Shown here piece after piece: positions 24,090 to 35,892 of a stretch of 64,000 nucleotides of DNA. Source of the stretch: Botrytis cinerea B05.10 (lineage: Eukaryota; Ascomycota; Leotiomycetes; Helotiales; Sclerotiniaceae); assembly GCF_000143535.2 (NCBI RefSeq), contig NC_037316.1, positions 1,736,001-1,800,000 on the forward strand, read 5' to 3'. The notes beneath the pieces were generated by a model. The model saw nothing but the letters and a program-made list of their open reading frames with translations. It searched no databases and was not told the origin of the DNA. Position 1 is the stretch's first letter, and each line of letters opens with the position of its first letter. The position numbers and the translations under genes were made by a program.

Positions 24090-25608
24090 CTAAGCCCACA
24101 ACCGTGCGATAGCCACCGCCGCTATCCAAAAGACTGCAGGCAAAGCTCTCTGCTTATTTACGGCTTTATTTGTGCTCCTGACTTTTCCGCCAATAGCACC
24201 GGCGGCATTTGCACCAAGGCCTCCTTGACCAGCACCAGTCGTGCATGCCGCTATCCCAGTTACCAGAAATCCTTGCTGATCATAGCTTTTGGCCGTACTG
24301 CATCCTACAAAAATTGTGCTTGTTACAGCAAATCCTCTAGAATCCCAGCCCGTGATGGTTTCAAGGCCATCTCCTGATAGCGGCGAAGAAAAAGAAGGTG
24401 AAGGGCCCACATAGAAGGAGGGGGTTGATCCTGCTGATGTCTAATTACAAAGTCAGTGTGTGGAAAAGGTAGAAGATATTGGGGGATAGATTGACACGTA
24501 CTTATTGGCGAAGCACTTACAGGGACAATTTTCCCCTCGGAAGAAATCTCCCAACCTGAAGGAATGCTTGGCCCAGTGCTCCATGTTACCTCCGATACAG
24601 TTTGCGTTCCAGCAACCCAAGGATATCCAGTCCGAGTGGCCGAATTACCATTGTTAATACCAGCGGGGATAGTTGGGGAGCTAGATGTAACAGCAGCAGC
24701 GCCAGCAGTTTGAATTGATGAAGCCGATGCTGGCACATTACCATTCACCGATCCACCGATAGCCTCGATTGATGTCCAGTCTCCAGATTGATCTCCATAT
24801 TTGTATTGGGTACCAGTGGAATAATCACTCACGTCAATTGACTGAACGACCATAGTGAATGGACCATTGGAGTAATCGGTTGGACCACGCGCCCAAGAAA
24901 TTGTGCCTGCGGCATTCGATGAATCTCCTCCTGACCAGGCTCCAAATTTGATCTGCATTGGCGATTGTGGATATTGATCGGTATCGGCTGTTGCGGGTGT
25001 AAGGACTCTTACTACAGTAGAACCTACGGACCAAACGACCTGCTCTGAAGTCCACTCAATAGTGTAGGTGATGAATTCGCCTTGGTTATTCGCCGCTGGA
25101 TTGAAAGCTCCGCGGTTGTAGTCTGTAACTTTGCCTTTGCCGAAATAGTTGGTCTGTACTTCAGTGTCATCCGCTCCAAGCCATTCCATATCAATCTCAT
25201 CTAGGTCGTCAGATTGTAAAACTAATGTGCTAACAATACCCGCACCAGGAGCTGCCTTCATTGTGATTTGCACCTTTCCAAACATGATATAGAAGATGCT
25301 AGAAAGTGTTGGCGCATCGCCTGATTTGGCTACTGTGAATGAAGCGCCATTGGAGTCGTAGGTAATATCGCCAGAGCCGTCAAAAGAGTTAACTGACCCT
25401 GAAGTGAAGTCGACATCGATAGATTTTCCCAGGGCAGTATTTGCAGGACAGCCAGCTAGTATGAGGTCAGCAAAGCTTCGACAAGATAAGGAAACGAAGC
25501 AAGCCACTGACTTGTGAATAATGGGTTACAAGAACTGTAAGTTTGGGCAAAGGTTGACTTAGCAGACAACAATGCCGTTGCAGCGGTGAGGAAAATTTTG
25601 GGAAACAT
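24090..25608 (-). CDS. Crh-type GH16 cell-wall transglycosylase
   Basis: Three exons: 25512-25608, 24521-25455 and 24090-24440; 460 residues. The first exon encodes a signal peptide, MFPKIFLTAATALLSAKSTFA, and the first mature cysteines. The catalytic motif is DEIDMEW (nucleophile E119, acid/base E123), followed by NYFGKG and FGAWSGGD, which place it with the Crh1/Crh2/Utr2 family that links chitin to beta-1,6- and beta-1,3-glucan. After the domain comes a Ser/Thr/Ala-rich linker. The last exon ends in a hydrophobic stretch, LPAVFWIAAVAIARLWA, compatible with a GPI signal, though the tail holds an extra Cys-containing region (FVGCSTAKSY, GIAACTTGAG) that I do not recognise. The first donor is GTCAGT, less usual than the others. 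It acts at the wall or plasma membrane. Confidence 0.92.
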
Positions 25609-26620
25609 CTTCAAGCCGAAGATATTAAAGGCGAAAAGGCAAGGTGCAGAAGGTCAATTGAATGTCGTACAACGGCCAAGATCAGTGATCTTCTTGAAGG
25701 CTGGAGTTCGATTGTCGAGAACTCCAGATACCTGTGTCCAGAATATTGCCAAAGAAAGATGCGACAAAGTTATCGGTGAGTACCCTTAAATGGAAGTGAA
25801 TATGGAAATCAACCGTTTCATGCACCTACTCGTGTGGGTATATGGATATATGAGGCTGCAGCAGATAAGTATGTATGTATATACGTTTCCAGCCACCTCA
25901 TTATCGTCTGCACATCTGGATATATGCCAGGGACCAACGGACCTATAAGCAAGGATATGATTAGTTCTAGAAAGAAGATGATACACTGTATAGCAAAATT
26001 CCATATGGACCTTCAAACCAAGCGTCATCATTTGCTGGACAACTTGGATTGAAGAGAGAAAAAGAAATTAATGAAGAGGTTGGTGGGTGGACCAAAGTCG
26101 TATACAAAGTTGTAACTTGTTACCGAGTATCTCTTTAGATATAGTCTTGGTTGGGCAATGGAGCTGTGGCTGTTTCTTTTCTGTGTATCAGATCAAAGCT
26201 CAGCTTCACTGGCCCATTCTATTCATTCACTTCCCAGGAGGCGGACTTGGTAGAGAAAGAAGAAGAGAAGGCTGGCTTGGCTGGCTGGGATGGCTTGGGA
26301 TTTGAGTGTTTGTTTTGTTTGGTAAGACCTTACAATAGATTTTGGTCAACGCCAACTCTCGAGGTTTGGCTCTTGGCTGGGCCGTTTATTAGCGTCGGCG
26401 AGTCGGGAGTTATAAGATAAAATTATTGTTAGGAGAGAGAGGGGAGGGCGAGGGAAAGTAGAATGGGACTCATCAAAACAATTTAAATTACGATGTCAAT
26501 CAATCCTCCCCTGCCCAAGATTAACACAATCAAACAGAAATAAATTCGCAGCTCTGCGCTTGTCGAGGAGTCACCTTCTGATCTCTGCAAACAATTCATT
26601 GTCGAACAGCGAACACGAAG
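25609..26620. other. Divergent promoter region, CRH-like and SFH5
   Basis: About 1 kb. It contains purine-rich tracts and a GGCTGGCTTG-type short repeat at about 26270-26300. The ORFs are short and not protein-like. Confidence 0.6.
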
Positions 26621-28001
26621 ATGAGTGCGGAACCCAACAATAACCAGGCAAAGGCCGATGTCCCAGAGGAAGTGGTGGAACCAAAACCTACAACTGTGGA
26701 GGAGCCAAAATCTACAACTGTGGAGGAGCCAAAATCTACAACTGTGGAGGAATCAAAATCTACGACTGTGGAGGAGCCAAAATCTACAACCGCAGAGCAA
26801 CCAAAATCTACAATCGAGCAAGATCCAAAGCCTTCAACAACGGAATCATCGCCAGTACAGATCGATGACTCAACTCCAATTCCACAAATCACAACCGAAG
26901 AACCAAAACCTACAGTCGCAGAGCCATCAACAACTGAATCAGTAACCGCGGAGCCCACTACGGAACAACCCCAGGAAGCAGCCGTCAAGCTAGAATCTGT
27001 CAAAGAGGCCGACGCGGAAGCAGCCGCCAAACTAGAAGCTACCAAAGATGCCGATGTGGAGAAAGCAGCTTCAACCTCTCAACACTCAGTCTCATTCGAT
27101 AAGGCTACCAAGACCCACGATGGCTCGCCATTGTCCAAATTCTATTCAGAATTGCCGGCAATCCTCGAGGCAGCTGAATACAATGAGATGTGGGGCATCG
27201 TACTTGATCCATCGGAAACTCATGTTCAAACAAGTATTGTCCTCGAAAAATTCTTGCGAGCAAATGCAAAAGACGTTCCTAAAGCCAAGGCTCAATTGAT
27301 CGAGGCTTTGAAATGGCGAAAGACGATGCAACCACAAAAGCTCTTGGAAAGTACCGAGTTCGACAAGGTAAAGTTTGGTAACTTGGGATATGTAACGTCT
27401 TATAATACCACCGAGGGCGGCAAAGAAGTCATCACATGGAACATCTATGGGGCAGTCAAAGATGTTAAGAAGACGTTCAGTGATGTTCCCGAGTGAGTAG
27501 CGCATTATATGTTGTGTTGATTCAGTACTGATCTTAGGGCATAGATTTCTCAAATGGAGAGCAGCGCTCATGGAATTATCCATTAAGGAACTGGACCTTG
27601 CCTCAGCAACAGAGAAGATACCCGAAAATGGCCCTGATCCATATCGTATGATCCAAGTCCACGACTATCTCAATGTCAGTTTCCTACGAATGGACCCCAG
27701 TATCCGTGCTGCATCCAAAGAGACAATCCAAACATTCAGCATGGCTTATCCTGAGCTTTTGAAGGAGAAATTCTTTGTTAACGTTCCCTTGGTGATGGGC
27801 TGGGTGTTCACGGCAATGAAGATCTTTTTGAGCGCCGATACAATCAAAAAGTTCCACCCACTCAGCTATGGATCCAATCTTGGCAGTGAAATTCCTAATG
27901 TTGCTGAGCAATTACCAAAGGAGTACGGAGGAAAGGGGGGAGAACTGAAGAGTGGTCTCACAGTCAAGTATTCTGAGGGAGAAGCCTCGAAAACCGCCTA
28001 G
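26621..28001 (+). CDS. SFH5: Sfh5-like CRAL-TRIO (Sec14-family) lipid/haem-binding protein
   Basis: Two exons, 26621-27492 and 27545-28001; 442 residues. Residues 1-150 are low-complexity and Pro/Glu/Thr-rich, built partly from six 8-residue units of the form EEPKSTTV. A CRAL-TRIO N-terminal helix bundle (about 200-250, VLEKFLRANAKDV) precedes the Sec14 lipid-binding domain, seen in TFSMAYPELLKEKFFVNVP and SADTIKKFHPLSYG. The family normally transfers phosphatidylinositol between membranes, and yeast Sfh5 binds haem through a His-x-Tyr pair. The same spacing is visible here as HDY (H330, Y332) in MIQVHDYLNVSF, so haem binding is plausible by homology but inferred. Long disordered N-termini are common in filamentous-fungal Sfh5. 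Confidence 0.9.
26676..26820 (+). repeat. 24-bp tandem repeat inside SFH5
   Basis: About six copies of a 24-bp unit (gtggaggagccaaaatctac...), in frame, coding for the octapeptide EEPKSTTV and variants. The first copies are nearly identical and the later ones decay. The copy number is likely to vary between strains. Confidence 0.85.
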
Positions 28002-29974
28002 AAAGATGCAATTAACGGCACGATCTATGGTCTAGTTCGAGGGGATGTAATGTCATGGGCGGCTAATGTTCTGGAGAGGAACCATTCGGTTTACATTGGG
28101 GCGTTCAATATATCCATTGCTTTGTAGTTGCTCATCGAAGTTTATAAGCTTCATCTGATACCTTATGTAGCAAAAGAAACCATAATATAATATAATGACT
28201 ATGATATAGTCTGCGTTGTGCAAACGTTTGTCGAATCTATACAGATACTTGATGCATGTTAGCATTACCTGCTCATCTTGGGAATGAGCAACAATGAGCA
28301 ATAATTATCACATTTCACTGTTTTCTTTTGTGCAACTCATCATTTAAGTCTTCGCTTTTGAACCATTCTCACTTTGTAGCATTGGGGTTACAATGGATAT
28401 TCTTCAGTTGTGCTGAATGAGCAAAGGTAGAGTCGAGTACAACGGCATTCACGAGGTGGCTATTCAGCATATGTCCAAATTCGCACTCAGAACAAGACGC
28501 ATTTTACTGCATTTGACACATGAACAGATAGATCAGATTGTGAACATCTTTGCCCTCTTGAGTATCAGATGCATGCCTCCAATGGCCATCTACGGTAGGT
28601 AGTGATATTGCTAGTATGCTATAAGGCGGCGGACCTACAGGAGTCGTTAACATACCTAGTGCTCAGCCTTGTCTCAATCAGACTGTTGATAAAAGAAATC
28701 CATCAGGGCTGTTCTAACTTTGAGCTTGGGTATTTCTTTGTAGGGATTCCAAGGTTATTCACACACTGACTGCTTGGGCTTCGATCATCAAACCAGTTGT
28801 CATTGTTGCGTGTCTTTTCTGGGGTCCTGGCAGAGCAGATCATTTGATAGAACTTTGCGACAAGAATCTTGGTAATGCATACATACATGTGAATCCCCCT
28901 CGCTGCACCAACGTGAAGTTGCTTCTCGAGGACGGTCTGCCGGAAAGGCAACATCTGGTGTCCAGATGTCCAGATGTCGAGATGGCTAGAGATGAACTTA
29001 TCCAACAAGCAAGCAAGCAACGGTAGGTGCCAGGATAGGTCGTAGTCGTAAATGGTAGGTGGTGATATCTACAAGTCGAGTATCAAGTCGAGCCTCAACC
29101 CAATTGGCGCTTGCTTCCTTCATGCCGTATCCAACTTATTCCAAACAAGCACCATCAGCAAACGTCATGAGCATTGACGCCACACTCCATTGTGACTGAC
29201 CCCAAGCAAGCGATTCTCTTATTCGCATCAATCACCGCTGCCGCACTGTCTGTGTCCATCGTAAATCGTGCTGGGTAGCCCACTCCGCCGTGAATGAACC
29301 CACTTCAGCTTGCATCACCATTCGGATTCGGAAGCAAGTTGGAACCCCAGAGAGGTGACTAAATCATTATATCACCGATCCATCTACCTAGTACAAAGAG
29401 TGCCGACCCTGCCCTACCGACCAGCTGGTACTTGCTAATTATTAGAATCCCATCCCATCCCACGAGCACAATCTGCCGCTGTCGAGGGAGGCAAGAACAA
29501 CTCCGAGCGAAGGAAGGAACTCATTGTCATCCTGCCAGGACAGGACCCTACACGGCACTAGGTTCATACACTACACTTACTAGGATATCAACAACACCTA
29601 GCTCCCACTACTACTTCCAACCCTTCAAAGTTCTGCCAACCCCATTCACTATCGCAAGTCTATCGAAAGTCTATCAAAAGTGTACAGTTTTGCAGCACAA
29701 TACGAGATACCATCGCTTGCATTGAAATATACCACCCGCCCTCTTTTCTCTTTTGCTCTGCTCAACACCACCCCTCTTTGTTTCTTTCCTATTGGGTTTG
29801 TTACTCTACATCGGAGAAGGTCGCTGGAAAAGTTTAGAAGCTGGTTGCACCGTTTGTCGACCGCGGCCATGGATCCTGTAAGCAAAGATTCTGAGCATTC
29901 CCCACTTCCACCCCTCCCATGATATTTCAACATCTCATATCTGCCTTGACGTAGCAAGTACTGCTTGCGCCAAC
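28002..29974. other. Intergenic and probable long leader of the USP7-like gene
   Basis: About 2 kb. Apart from a short uORF (29869-29922), only small ORFs without protein-like composition occur. The C/A-rich stretch 29440-29800 resembles a long 5' UTR. Confidence 0.6.
29869..29922 (+). promoter_or_regulatory. Upstream ORF of the USP7-like gene
   Basis: ATG in a strong context (gcggccATGg) starts a 17-codon ORF, ending with TGA 52 nt before the main ATG. The ORF includes a GTAAGC donor-like site. Splicing it to the only nearby acceptor would still not give a frame that enters the main ORF, so I read it as a uORF that could reduce translation. Confidence 0.45.
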
Positions 29975-32900
29975 ATGGTACCTGATCCTCGTACTGATTT
30001 AATCTCCCGCAAACAGTCTATCGATGCAGACATACAATCCCCCGAGAATATGATTGTTGACCCGGACGAGTATGTCGAACCATCAGACAATGAGAAGGAT
30101 GACATCGCCATCATAGATCCGGATGAGCCCAGGCCAACGCCTGCTGATGATTGTACAATAACCCAACCTTGGAGGTTCCAGGACACTAAGCTAACATGTG
30201 CATAACAGATGAAGCTATAAGAGAGCTGGTATTGCCACCGCTGGATCAACAACCCCCGATCATAGAGACGGTTCATCATACTTGGGAGATTAAAAATTGG
30301 CAAGGGCTCCAAAAGAGAGAACATGGTCCAATCTTTCATGCGGGGGGATATCCATGGTAACCACCTGGAATATACCAAACTTGTGCGCAATGAGTACTGA
30401 TTAGATTAGGCGTATTCTAATGTTCCCCTACGGAAATAATAGCGATAATGTGTCCTTCTACCTGGAGCACGGATTTGAGGATGGGCCTCCAGACGACTTT
30501 GTATGCTGTTTACAATTCGGCCTCGTTCTATGGAATCCGAATGATCCAACGCTTTACACTTACCACACCGCGCATCATCGATTTACCAAAGAGGAAGGGG
30601 ACTGGGGCTTTACTCGATTCGTTGAAACCCGCAAGCTTCATGCTCATGTATGGCCTGGATCCAACCCCCCGAGGCCGTTGGTTGAGAGCGGAGAAGCAAA
30701 TATGACAGCATATGTAAAAATAGTCGAGGACGAAACAGGAGTTTTATGGCATAACTTCAACAACTATGATTCGAAGAAAGAAACTGGATTTGTCGGGTTA
30801 AAAAATCAAGGAGCAACATGTTATTTGAACTCACTCATTCAGTCCCTATATTTTACTAATGCCTTCCGGAAGGTATGTATCGGCAACTAGCTACCTTGGG
30901 GGTGAAAAAATTAACACAATTCGTAGGCAGTATATCAAATTCCAACGCAAGACGAGGACACCACCACAAACAGCGCATATACTCTACAACGCCTCTTTTA
31001 TCAGCTGCAGTCATCTTCTGCAGCTGTGAGTACCAACGAGCTCACCAAGTCTTTTGGCTGGGATACAAAACAGATTTTTGAACAGCAAGATGTTCAAGAG
31101 CTTTCTAGGAAATTGATGGAGGTTATGGAAAAGAGAATGAAGGGGACTGAAGCTGAAAACGTTCTCCCTAAATTGTTTTGCGGAAAAGTGCGAACCTATA
31201 TCTCTTGCATAAATGTCGACTACGAATCTCGCCGAGTAGAAGATTTTTGGGACGTCCAACTGAATGTTAGCGGTAACAAGGACATTGAAGCCAGTTTCCG
31301 GGATTATATTCAAGTCGAGACAATGGATGGCGACAATCAATACTTCGCAGGTGAAAATTACAAACTTCAAGATGCGAAGAAAGGTGTCATCTTCGAATCG
31401 TTTCCCGAGGTTCTTCATTTGCAGCTCAAGCGATTCGAATATGATATTGAGAGAGATTCCATGATGAAGGTCAACGATCGTTACGAATTTCCAGATACTT
31501 TTGATGCCGCGCCATATCTGTCAGATGATGCAGATAGATCCGAATCTTGGATTTATAAGCTGCATGGAGTTCTTGTACACAGCGGCGATCTCAATGCAGG
31601 ACATTACTATGCTTTTATCAAGCCTGAAAAGGATGGGTGGTTCTACAAATATGATGATGACAAAGTAACCAAGGCCACAATGCGAGAAGTTTTGGAAGAC
31701 AATTATGGAGGAGAGATGCCCCTTTTGAATGGGCAAGTTTATGATGCATCGCAAAAACCTATCATACGACATAACAGCGCATATATGCTTGTCTACATTC
31801 GCGAGGCAAGACTCGATGAGGTATTACTTCCCGTAACCAACGCCGATACGCCAGCTCATCTCCGTAAGTTATTACACCCTGGCTTGCTTGGAACTGAACT
31901 AATACCACCTAGAAAGAAAACTTGAAGAGGAGGCCGCTTTCAAAGAAGCACGACGGAAGGAACGTGAAGAACAGCACTTATACCTTACTGTTAGGGTGAT
32001 TACCCAGGAGACCTACGCAGCTCATGGTGGACATGATCTTACAGTATTTGACCGAAGCCATGACGAGGATCCTGCGGCTGCTAAATCTTACAAACTCCTC
32101 AAGAAGTGTACTATTAGAGAGCTCATCAAAGTGATTGGTAAGGATACTGGAACTGATCCAAGAAGACTACGAGTCTGGTTCATGGTCAATCGTCAAAACA
32201 AAACAACAAGACCTGACACGCCTGTCCTGGACTACGATCAAACCATTGAAGAAGCTCACCTAAAGTTAGCTGGTAGTAAGACACAGGAGCTGAGGCTTTG
32301 GGCCGAAACAGCCGAAACAGTTGATTCCAATGGTGATGCGGTGTGGCCAGCTCATCCGCTGGTGAAAGAAGGGTCGTCTCCAAGTAGATCTGATGAAATT
32401 GTCATATTTCTCAAATGGTTCAACGTTGATACCCAGTCTTTAGTTGGATGCGGTCACATTTATATCAGTAGCCAGAGTAAAGTTGAAGAACTGGCCCCGT
32501 TCATCTTAAAACGTATGAATTGGCCAGAGGATACTAGATTGAAGCTCTACGAGGTATGATTGGTGCCTTTATACATTTTGTCATGTTTTCTGACATCGCA
32601 TAGGAGATAAAACCAGACATGATCGAACCTATGAAAGCGAAACAATCACTCAAGGCAGCAGAACTACAGGATGGCGATATTGTTTGTTTCCAGAGAGCTT
32701 CGGAAGGAAGTAGTGGAAGCGAGTGAGTTCCTTGATTGATATATATATGAAGAAGTAGAATCATGCTAACTGCAGCAGTGGCTCGGATACCACTACCATG
32801 GTCTCCAATGGTTTAAACCCACGCCAGCAGCCTCTCAAATCATCTGACATCATAGATGATGCGCGACTATACTACGATTTCCTCCGTCATCGAAGGCTCA

Positions 32901-33985
32901 TCACTTTCCATTGTCATCCAACTAGAGGAAACAAAGAATTCAATATAGACAATTGCGAATCATTCACTCTGGTATTAAGTGCAAAGCACACTTACGATCA
33001 GGTAGCTGCCAAGGTTGGAGAGAAGCTGAGTGTTGAACCGACTCATATCAGATTCTGGACTATCGCTTTAAATACAGGTAATCCCAAAACAGCGATCAGG
33101 CGCACGTCGAACCACACTCTGGTCAACATGGTTAGCAGTAGCTACGCTTCATTTGCTGGTACCAGCATTAGATCAGATGCTTTATTTTTCGAGGTCCTTG
33201 ATATCAGTCTCGCGGAATTGGATACCAAGAAACCTATGAAGGTTAGCTGGATCAGCGAAGGTGTCACAAAAGAAGTAAGCCTATCTAATTTATTGGTGTG
33301 AATCCGGGAAGGGTACTAATTGGTCGTAGGAACCACTAGATATACTAGTGCCTAAAACTGGAACTGTGGATGATATAGTGTCTTCGGTGATTAAGAAAGC
33401 ACAATTAGAAGACGAAGAAAAGGGTGGACCTATTCGAGTATATGAAACACACAGCAATAAAATTCACAGAGAGCTGTCTCGTGGTCATCTAATCAAGGAT
33501 CTCACCGATTACATTCAGATTATACTAGAGCGAATACCGGAAGAAGAGCTTGCGCAACCGAATGGCAGTCAATACATTCATGCCTTTCACTTCCACAGTG
33601 ATCCAACCAAAGCCCACTCCGTTCCGTTCAAATTTCTCATCTTTCAAGTAAGTCACCATTTTCTTGATCTTGAGGCTTACAACTGACACTTTCAGGATGA
33701 AATATTTTCCGACACTAAGAAGCGACTGGAGAAGCGGACTGGTATAAAAGGCAAGAACCTTGAGAAGATCAAATTTGCGATCGTCAAGAGGAGCTCTTAC
33801 ACAAAACCTATATACTTGAATGATGGTGAGTTGTGACCCATGATAGATTTATCTACCCTACTAAACATCTCTTAGACGATACATTATGGGATATGCTTGG
33901 GGATGATGACGACCAACTCGGATTAGATCACATTGATAAGATACGAAACACAAGGACTGGCATGGGAGACTTGTTCTTGAAGTAG
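29975..33985 (+). CDS. UBP15: Ubiquitin-specific protease, USP7/Ubp15 type
   Basis: Ten exons: 29975-30152, 30209-30356, 30410-30872, 30927-31863, 31913-32553, 32604-32722, 32776-33274, 33330-33647, 33696-33825 and 33876-33985; 1,180 residues. After an acidic N-terminus comes a MATH/TRAF domain (from about residue 85, HHTWEIKNW). The USP fold follows: Cys box NQGATCYLNSL (C246), QQDVQELSRKL, His box NAGHYYAFIKP (H489) and the catalytic-side DDDKVTKA. The C-terminal half (about 620-1180) corresponds to the ubiquitin-like HUBL repeats that activate USP7. These enzymes remove ubiquitin from nuclear and trafficking substrates. The final block, GLDHIDKIRN, is kept by the last two joins. The start is the first in-frame ATG; a uORF lies just upstream. 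At exon 7 two acceptors three bases apart are both in frame. Confidence 0.95.
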
Positions 33986-34500
33986 ATTTTGGCATTGCTT
34001 ATGAGAGGTTTTCTGCATGGCGCTATTGGTTGGCGGGAAAATAGGCACAGTCTTTGATAAAGACAACGCGATGATGTAGACAATGGGCATGGTAGCGAAG
34101 TCAATTTTTTCTAAACAACATAATAGGTCACCAGAAAACTTCATACCTAGCGATAAATGATCGAGGACGGTGGGGAGACCAATGGTAACTATGATGCAGA
34201 TATCCTTCTAGTACGACGTTAGCCACTTTGTAACCTAAATAACAAACGCGAAATTGTTTACCACAGTGCCTCTCCTTGAAATAGCCTTGTCACTGTAAAA
34301 TAGTGAACGGTATTGATTGATATTGATAGCGGAGTAAAGAATTACACAGGCCACCTGTAACCCCTGGTTTAGAGGAAAGGAGGAGTTACTCGCTAGACTC
34401 ACTGCCCCCGAAGATTATCCGACTGACAGATAGCAACATATCTCCAAAAGCGCGTCAATGTCAAGGATCTATTACTTTTACAACTACACAATAATAAATC
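33986..34500. other. Intergenic spacer
   Basis: About 515 bp between two plus-strand genes. No feature recognised. Confidence 0.6.
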
Positions 34501-35313
34501 ATGAAGCCATCTTTGATCTGGTGTGGCCTTTTGGCATGCATTTCTCCTCTTGTGTCTGCCACTGCCCTCACATACAAGCTTAGCGCCAATGAAAAAGCAT
34601 GCTTTTACTCCAATGTCGACAAACAAGGTGCCAAAATAGCCTTTTACTTCGCTGTACGATGCGCCTGGCCTCTGATATCTACGTGAACATCTCTGACATT
34701 TTATACTACATAGGTTCAAGCTGGTGGATCTTTTGATGTGGATTATGAGGTCGTCGGTCCAAACGAAAGAATTATTATGAAGGAAGAGAAAGAGCGACAA
34801 GGCGACTTCGTCTTCACTGCCACAGAGGTCGGAGAGTACAGGTTTTGCTTCAACAATCAAATGAGTACTTTCTCAGAAAAGTTTGTCGATTTTGAAATCG
34901 CTGTATGTTTTACATTCCGCGAATTGTGAATTCAGGAAACCATCACTAACATATCTATCACTGCCATAGGTTGAGAACGAACCTCGAGCTTCGATCCCCT
35001 CGAAACAAGGCACAACTCCCGAACAAACATCCGCATTGGAGGAATCTATCTTTAAACTCTCGGGCCAGCTCTCTACCATTACAAGAAACCAAAAATACTT
35101 CCGCACAAGAGAAAACCGCAACTTCAGCACCGTGAGAAGTACGGAGAGGAGGATTTTTAACTTCAGTGTTATTGAAAGCTTGATGATGATGTGCATGGCT
35201 GCGCTACAAGTCTTTATTGTCCGATTCTTCTTCCAGGTACGCATTCCCCGCTTCAATATGTGTAGAGAAATTCTAACGATAGGGATTAGGGTGCCAGAAA
35301 GGGTTATGTTTGA
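34501..35313 (+). CDS. p24/emp24-GP25L family cargo receptor
   Basis: Four exons: 34501-34653, 34714-34902, 34970-35236 and 35290-35313; 210 residues. A signal peptide, MKPSLIWCGLLACISPLVSA, precedes the GOLD domain with its two cysteines (EKACFYSNV and YRFCFNNQ). A coiled-coil region (about 115-175) and one membrane segment, MMMCMAALQVFIV, follow. The tail, RFFFQGARKGYV, carries the di-aromatic FF signal for COPII/COPI coats. The last exon codes only seven residues plus the stop, and it is needed to give the family's tail. The protein would cycle between ER and Golgi as part of a p24 hetero-oligomer that selects GPI-anchored and other cargo. Which p24 subfamily (Erp1-6, Emp24, Erv25) was not settled; the long lumenal coiled coil suggests an Erp-type member. 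Confidence 0.93.
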
Positions 35314-35892
35314 ACGAATTGGATCTGGGATGGCTTTGAAGATGATTGAAATGATTCTGGGCCCGAAGAGGGGTTCTGTGTACTATACACTTAGCAAAAG
35401 TGACGCTCAATATGATCAAAGTCAAGTTAATTGGATGCATTATTCCATCTCCGTGTCTATTAGAAGTGCGTGTGAATTCATTCATGGTCTCCAAAGCCTT
35501 ATATAAATACACAAGACTTTTGAGCATTTCGACAGTACTAAAATAGGTAAGCTGTCGTACCAATCTATTAGCTAAAGAGACAAGTCAATCATGTATCATG
35601 TATCATGTACCATGTATCAATTATCATGTATCAATTATCATTTTACAACTCATTAGCTATTTCTTAAGCATTATATATGGAATTGTTATAAGCTCTGCTT
35701 TATCTCACATACATGTATAAACTAGTGTCAATTAGGTTAGCGTGACGTAGCATGGATGAGAATCGCGACAATTTGACATTTATCGATTCACGATAGGCAC
35801 AAGCTTCTAAACGCAATTCCATCTCGTGTTTTTATATCCTCCAAACCACTTCAACACGATCAAATTCTGCCTGTCTACATATTATCGCATCA
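35314..35892. other. Intergenic with short tandem repeats
   Basis: About 580 bp. A decayed ATCATGTATC-type repeat occupies about 35588-35642. It probably comprises the p24 3' UTR and the PRP45 promoter. Confidence 0.6.

Noticed and set aside
35036..35506. 156-residue ORF at the end of the p24 gene
   Set aside because: It is the read-through of the third p24 exon; splicing at 35237-35289 gives the family tail and an early stop.
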